A stretch of DNA of 64,000 bases from Macrocystis pyrifera (lineage: Eukaryota; Sar; Phaeophyceae; Laminariales; Laminariaceae), in contig JASSKH010000017.1 of the NCBI GenBank assembly GCA_031763025.1, positions 2,937,924-3,001,923 of the forward strand, given 5' to 3'. Of this stretch, positions 24,437-31,917 are shown piece by piece. Position numbers and translations under genes: made by a program. The notes below the pieces were generated by a model. It searched no databases. It was not told the DNA's origin and saw nothing but the letters and a program-made list of their open reading frames with translations. Positions within the stretch are counted from its first letter, which is position 1, and each line of letters starts with the position of its first letter.

Positions 24437-27400
24437 ACTCAGTATCATACATATCCGTAGTCGTAGGACCATAGACCCTCGCATCCCTACACTACCGGAA
24501 TGCAGCACGTCGGGTTTTCACCGACCAGGCAGGCTTTGCCCGCACCACAGTGGGGGGGGGGGGGGGGCGTACTCATTTGTTGCATGCCTTAGTCATTTGA
24601 CCATTGACCACGCATCCCTTTTGAGACGGAGCACCGTTCCTACTCCTAATAGAGACACCTCCAACAGTTGGGCGCTCATACCGTTGTTTCCATATATTGC
24701 ATGGCAAAAAATTGCTAATCTTATCCCCTTACTGTCTGGCCGCCTGTGGCTCCTAGGGTCTCCTAGGATAGCGATCGTTTTCTCGCTGCTATTCAGCGTA
24801 TCAAACTCCTCTTTGTCACATTCGTCCATTTCCCTCGTCTCCTCTTCTAACACATGCCGTTCCTCCTTGTATATTTCGCATTCTCCCACTATGCGAGTTC
24901 TACTCTCTATTGCTTTGCCACACGGGCACATCTGTGCGTCTACTTCCTCCTCTTCCTGGCTACTGGTGTACCTGGGGCGGGGGTGGTGTACTCGATATCA
25001 TGCATGGCCTTGGTCGTATGTGACCACAGCGTAGACCCTCGCAGGTGGGGGGGGGGAGGGGGGTCACTCTCATTTGTTGCTTACCTTCGCCATATTAACC
25101 ATTGACCACGTATCCCTTCGGAGACGGAGCACCGTTCCTACTCCTAGCAGAGACATGTCCAACATTTGGGCGCTCACTAACATTTGTTTCCCCATATATT
25201 ACATTGTTAAAATGTTTTGCTTACATTTTATCTCCTTCCTGCTTCGCCTTTTTGTGGCCACCACCTATCCATCTCCTAGGATTGACAGGGGGGGGGGTCT
25301 CAGACTATTACGGGGGACCACCGTAAATAAGACCAAATACTCTTAGTAAAAATAGTGAAATATATAGGTTTTTGTGTGTACCGTAGGTCCTATTTACTAT
25401 GGTCCCCCGTAAGTAGGAAGGAAAGGGGAAGGATCTCGCGACGTTATCGGTTCTTCCTTCATGGCCTACCCTAGAGTAGATATTTGAAGGAAGGGCTGTT
25501 CGGGATCTTGCATGATCTGCTGTGCCTCTTGCTGCCGCGTGGGACAAGTGTGACCAGCATGATCTATTAACAGCACGTGTCTCCTGTTTCGGATCTGCAC
25601 TATTACGGGGGACCATAGAAAATAGGACCAAATATTGTTAGTAAAAACAGGTAAATATATAGGTTTTGTGTCTACCGTAGGTCCTACTCACTGTAGTCCC
25701 CCGTAAATAGGGGTGTGTAGATCTTGCACAACCTCTCACAGCGGCAGCTGATGAATTAGATGATCTAGATAACGATCTATCTGATCTGTAGATGATTTAC
25801 TGTACTGTATCTGATCTGTCCGAGGTGTGGATATTTTTGTTTTTTTATCCCCGGACCTACTGTACTGTAAAGCAGTACACAACAGCACTTACGAAATAAC
25901 TATTACGGCGGACCCTAGTAAATAGGACCTACGGTACACACAAAAGCGTACATATTTACGTATTTCTACGAACAATATTTGGTCCTATTTACCTATTTAC
26001 TATAGTCCCCCGTCAGAGGGAGTTGGCTCTTTTAGGACTGCAGTCCCGTTTTGGCGACGGACCGATCAAATTCTTAGTGGTTTTGTCCCCAAAGCGGGGC
26101 TGCAATCCTAGAAGGTTTCACACATCGGACATATCATATCATATCAGATCGGATCAGATCAGATCAGATCAGATCACATCCCCCCTTCACGAACTAGATA
26201 TTTCAGAAGGCAGGTAGATTCCTGATCTGCACTCGGTATGATCTCGCTCAGCATGTTGCCGAGTGGGAGACGAAATAATCTGCAGGATCTACGTGGGACG
26301 TGTCTGCTGGGTTGGATCCATACTGTACAGATCCTGCACAACATTTCATAACGGCAGGAAATAGGATCTGGATTATTTATCTGTAGATCTATCTGTACAT
26401 GATCTATCTATATATGATATATCTATGTATAACATATCTATATATTATCTATCTATATATAATATATCTATATGATCTATCTATATATGATCTATCTGTA
26501 TATGATCTACTACTGTATCTGTATATGATCTATCTGCATGTGATCTCTCTGTCCGACGTGTGGAGATGTTCTTTTCCCCTTCCTCCCAAAACGTGGAGCA
26601 GAAGGACCGGTTTTCAATACAATTTTAGTACCAGTAGGAGTACTCTTACACGAGGAGTTGCGGCTGTGCAAGACGACGTCGCGCCGTGCTAGGCAGCAAG
26701 GTTGTTCGGCCTTCTCTCTCTAGATATATTGTATGTATTGATAACCTCCGGTTGAATGGTAAAATAACGCTCAGCTCTTTCAGTGCTGCAGCCACGTTTT
26801 GGGGGACAAACTGCTTGGAATTTGACTGGTGTATCCCCCAAACAAGACCGCAGTCCTACAAGCAGTACCTTTAGGAGGGCGCCCCCGTTTAGAGGAAATC
26901 ATCACCTGGAATTAGAGTCAGATACAGGCTTATACCTGGTAAACAGCAGTGCAGCACTATTACGGAGGACCATAGTAAATAGCACCTACGGTACACACAA
27001 AGAATTATATATTTACCTATTTTTACTAACAATATTTGGTCCCATTTACTATGATCCCCCGTATTAAACGGGTTCAGCTGTCAGGCCAACCCCATCACAA
27101 TAAAAAAATACCATTCTGAGCGGAAATATAAGGAACGCTTATACGTTAATAAGAGCACCAACCGGTCCTTGCATTTCCGCCCAGAGTAGTGTACTGGTAG
27201 TATAAAGTGAAAGTTGCTGAGTCGCGGACGAATCAATGGCGACGGCTCGCTAAATGTGCTGTTGCAGCTTGCTTGTGAACTCGTAAAGCGACCCTGGAAG
27301 CAATGCAACCAGCGACCAACCGGAGCAGCATCACAATAATAAAAAAAACGGTAATATTAACAAGGGAACAACAAGAACGACCACCCTAACTTGCGCGGTG

Positions 27401-27495
27401 CATGCAGCTTGCCGTACGTAGTAGGAAATAGGGAGAGATTCACACCGCGCAGACTTGTGTGTTCTCTCCGCCGGCTACTACTACTACTGCTACTG

Positions 27496-27540
<45 letters not shown>

Positions 27541-27595
27541 CTATTACTACTGCTGCTGCTGCTACTACGAACTACTACTAGTATTACTGCTGCTA

Positions 27596-27640
<45 letters not shown>

Positions 27641-27810
27641 ATACGAATTACTACTTCTAACTACCATTAGTACCGGTACTACTGTTTACATCTGCTATCC
27701 GACTATTACGGGGGTCCATAGTTAACAGGACCAAATATTGTTAGTAAAAATACCTAAATATATAGGTTTTTATGTATGCCATAGGTCCTGTTAACTATAG
27801 ACCCCTGTAA

Positions 27811-27850
<40 letters not shown>

Positions 27851-30800
27851 GCGGCGGCTGCTTTTGCTTCTCCGTAAAAAAACACTGCAGTACCACCAAC
27901 CACCACACGGGCATATACAGCAGTTCACCTTGTAGTTGAGGTGCACAAGGGCAACGAAGTTGTTCGCAGCGTAGGCAATGTAGCCAATCACCGCCAGCGA
28001 CGCAACGGAACGGTTCTGTTCAAAGAAAAGCGAGAAGGGGGGGGGGGGGGGAACGAGGGGGAAGGGAGAGGGGAGGGAGGGAGGGGGGGGAGAGGGGGGG
28101 GGGGGGGAGGGAGGGAGGGGCGGGCGGGGGGGGGGGGGGGGGGGGGGGATGGGGAGTGAGTGAGAGTGAGATAAGAAGCTTGCAAAAATATCGCCGCCCA
28201 TACTAGCATACATGCACACGAGAACATATTATGCATTATTGTAAGTGTCCAAAAACAACGCCCTCCGTCGTCGCCCGCGCGAGTCAGCTCGTTGTTCGTG
28301 ATGGTCTCGGTGATACACACAAAATTTCAACAAAATAATCTACCAGGTTATACCATCTACGCTTATCACGTCGCACGGGCTGGGCTGTCATGTGTGTTTT
28401 GCGGTTTGAGATATTCGAGGCAAGGAACAATAACCACTTGAGATATCAGAAGCGACGGAAATATGATGACCTGGAAGTGCCATGAACGATCACATAAAAC
28501 TCAGAATGCTCGGAACATTTTTTGCCGTTGGGCCTGGCCCGTTGGGACCCTGAGTGTGTTTTGCTGTACGGTAGGTACCGTTGAGGCATCAATGGCGTGG
28601 ATGTGACGCGTAGGCAAACAAAATGACATCTATCTACGCTACTCGTACTGCTGTGACTAGGGTTCGAAAGCTACACCAGAGTTGTTTCGCGTTGAAAAAA
28701 AAAAAAAGGGCGGTGCTCGTAGAGTCGCGCCAAGCACAGATGAACGTACCCTGGTATCAGTGCGATGTACCTTATACAACAACTGGTACGCTACATCATC
28801 ACAGCAGCAGCGCTACGTACATAGATTACCCGGAATATGCTACCCACAGTAGTACGTCGTATACAATATAAGCGAACGAATGAGAAATAACCTATGATTT
28901 CTGTTTTTACACGAAAGCTTAAGGCTCCATTTTCTGGGGGGGGGCGCTAATAAAATAAGAAATAAGAAATCGTGCTCAGCGGCGAGTGCTACACTAAATC
29001 CTACAAAAAAAATATAATAGCTTTTATGTGTCCCAAGGATGTCACACTAAGGCTCTTCGGCTTGATCATACAACTCTGTCCGTCAGCATAGATGGGGTAA
29101 GTTTCATTGTTGAACCAATGTCCCATTTGTATTTTATTTTTCCGGACATGGCCGTACCACGGCGTCAGCCTGAACAGAAATATCGGGTGCGTGCGTTTGG
29201 ACATTTTGTTGCCATCTAAACGTCCTTTTATATTTACGATCAGACTGGTATATTACGGGGGACCATAGTAAATAGGACCAAATATTGCTAGTGAAGATAG
29301 GTAAATATATAGGTTTTTGTGTATACCGTAGGTCCTATTTACTATGGCCCCCCGCAACAGTTGTTGTTATTTTCGTTGTGGCGGGCCCATCTTGTATACC
29401 GTAGCGCGACCTGTGAAGAAACCGTAAAACAATTACTTCTTCTGCAGTTAGACCCGCTCAAGGCCACATCATCTTGTCACGTGGCATGCCTGTACATAAG
29501 TCATGAGCGTTACTACACATATCTACTTGACCGTTACCGTTAAACTATTTACTTAGTGCAGCTCTACCAGGAATACACCACTCTGGACGGAAATAAAAGG
29601 ATCGCTTAGTCAATAACACCAACAGTAGTAAACGGTACTTATGTTTGCACCCAGAATTGTGTTAAAACAGTACCTGGTAGGCAATAGACCCGCTCAAACA
29701 GTAGTGGCGCCATCACCACCCCTGAAGCACACAACAGCTCAATAATTTGACTGTTTGAGTCCATCCCTTTACACAGGTCCACTGGGCACTCCAGTTGCAG
29801 GGACAAAACACTGGGAATTAGAGTCCCATCTATTTGGGCTTCTTGTACAGCAGCGAACCATCACCACGAAGGCGACAGTCTTGAAGTTATCACAGCAAGC
29901 TTACCTCGCTCTTCGAAGCTGAGAACGGTACCGGGATGAAGTCGAAGGTATCCTTGGCGGCGAGGAAGGAGATGTAGGAGACGGTCACGACGAAGGTGAA
30001 GAACGACAGCAGCGAGATCATGGCGCTCATCGTGGTCAACTTCGCGCAGCCGCCCCCGGACACCAGCCACTGAAACCCGACGCCCATAGACACCACGCTG
30101 AAGATCACCTGCATGCAAAATTGAATTTTCGATAGAAAAAATAGGTTACTTGTTGCTGGTTGCTGTGAAAAAAAGTAGCGCCGGACCAAGGGTGCTCGAC
30201 AAAAAGAGAAAAACGAACTATTAATGTTACACTTCCCACTGTCAAAAAGAAAAACAAACCAGTACATTGGAATTTTCTGGATATAACAACGAGAAACGAG
30301 TTTTTTTTTTTCAGGTTTGTGTATTTCTCGGTTTTGGTATAGCCCCCCCACCTGCTCCGTCCCGGCATTGGATTGGAGGGATGCGAGGGTCTATGGTCAT
30401 ACGACTACGGCGATGCATGAGGGCGTGTCTTAACCCCCCCCCCCCCCCCCCCCCCAGAGAGCATTGGAACGAACCGAATGGAATATTCTTTGCGATATGA
30501 ATTGGTGTTAATTGGTTATGGAAAACGAGCAGATCCGGTGCAGCCCGAGAAAAACCATTTGCTACCAGGTATCTGGGAAGTAGAGGAAGAGGTGTTGCAC
30601 CCCCCTCTCTTGTTTGGGAAGACCGAACAACTCGACCGTATTGGAACAAACAGCATCTCATTTGATGTAGATGGACATCACCGAAGATGGACATCGACAC
30701 CAATTTGTCGTGGTATGTGCAAAAGATACCGTTCGTATGCTGATTCGGCTGTGGCTAGGCTCAAAGATTATAGATTCTGCATGGACCCAAAACCAAAACA

Positions 30801-31882
30801 TGTTTTTTTTTACATACCAGGTACACGTTTTTTTTTTACATAGGAACGGAAAGAATGACCACGAGCAGCCTCGTTCCGTTCTGCTCGTTCCCATGCGCCT
30901 TGGAGAGGGTTAAGACACGCTCTGATATCGAGTACACCCCCCCCCATACATGATAATGAGTACCCCCCCCCCCAGTCTCGAAAATAGGTATCACTATGTC
31001 CCTGAATATAGTAACTGTTTTATATAAATATTTAATATAAACGATACTTACATTTAGAGACAGAGAGGTAGTGGGCCGTCTGTGTGTGTGAGGGCGGCGG
31101 GGCGTGAAATGAGATGCCTAAATGTGCCGTGAAGCGCGTCGAGTTCGCTCTAGGGGGGTGCAATCGTTTTTCGGCGCTCGTTGTATCTATCATAATAGCG
31201 ATGAGGCTGGGTGCTTCGAAAAGTCGAGCATGTAATTGTTTTCGGAAGGCTCTCGACCAGTGTGTGTGTTCTTCACATTGAACCCCCGCCGGGTAAATCT
31301 TTCCAAACACGCCCTCCTACTGTTCGGCGTTGGAAACCTTCTTATTTCCGCGTTCTCCAAAAACAATAAAAATCGAGGTATGGGGAAATCGATCGCACCC
31401 ACCCACAAACCCTCTATGTGCGACCTCAACGCGTTTTTTACGGTACCTCCCTGAATACTACACTTCTGTAATACTACTACTCTTTGACTGTTGTGTGTAG
31501 TCCACCCTGTTATTTAATACCAGTAGGTTTTCACTCCGTCTCACTCTTTTACTATTGTTGTATTTCAATAAATACAGCAGTAGCAGCAGTAGCAGCAGCA
31601 GCAGCAGCTCTTTGTTTGGCGGGAACGGGAAAAATCGAAAAATCAATCGCGGTTTCGTCTCTGTTGCTGTTGGATGCGTGGATGGTGTTTGCTGTTGTTG
31701 TTGCACCGACCAGTATGGGTCAAAAACCGGTAGATGGCTACTATTGTACCTGGGGCAGTTTTTTTTTGTCGTATGTATCATGCACTATAATAATAACCGC
31801 TCGAGTACAGTAGGTACCGGTGCACTCCTATCTTTTTGGCGGGAAGCTGGAATCACAATCAATCACCGCCGCCGTGGTTCCT

Positions 31883-31917
<35 letters not shown>

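Noticed and set aside
27475..27850. Long open frames through triplet repeats (poly-Leu, poly-Ser, poly-Thr)
   Set aside because: Every frame of a CTA/ACT array is open; there is no start context, splice signals or unique sequence.
30478..30843. 121-codon ATG-led frame in intron 1 of gene 1
   Set aside because: Composition matches the surrounding intron, it ends in T-runs, and no family or splice partner was recognised.
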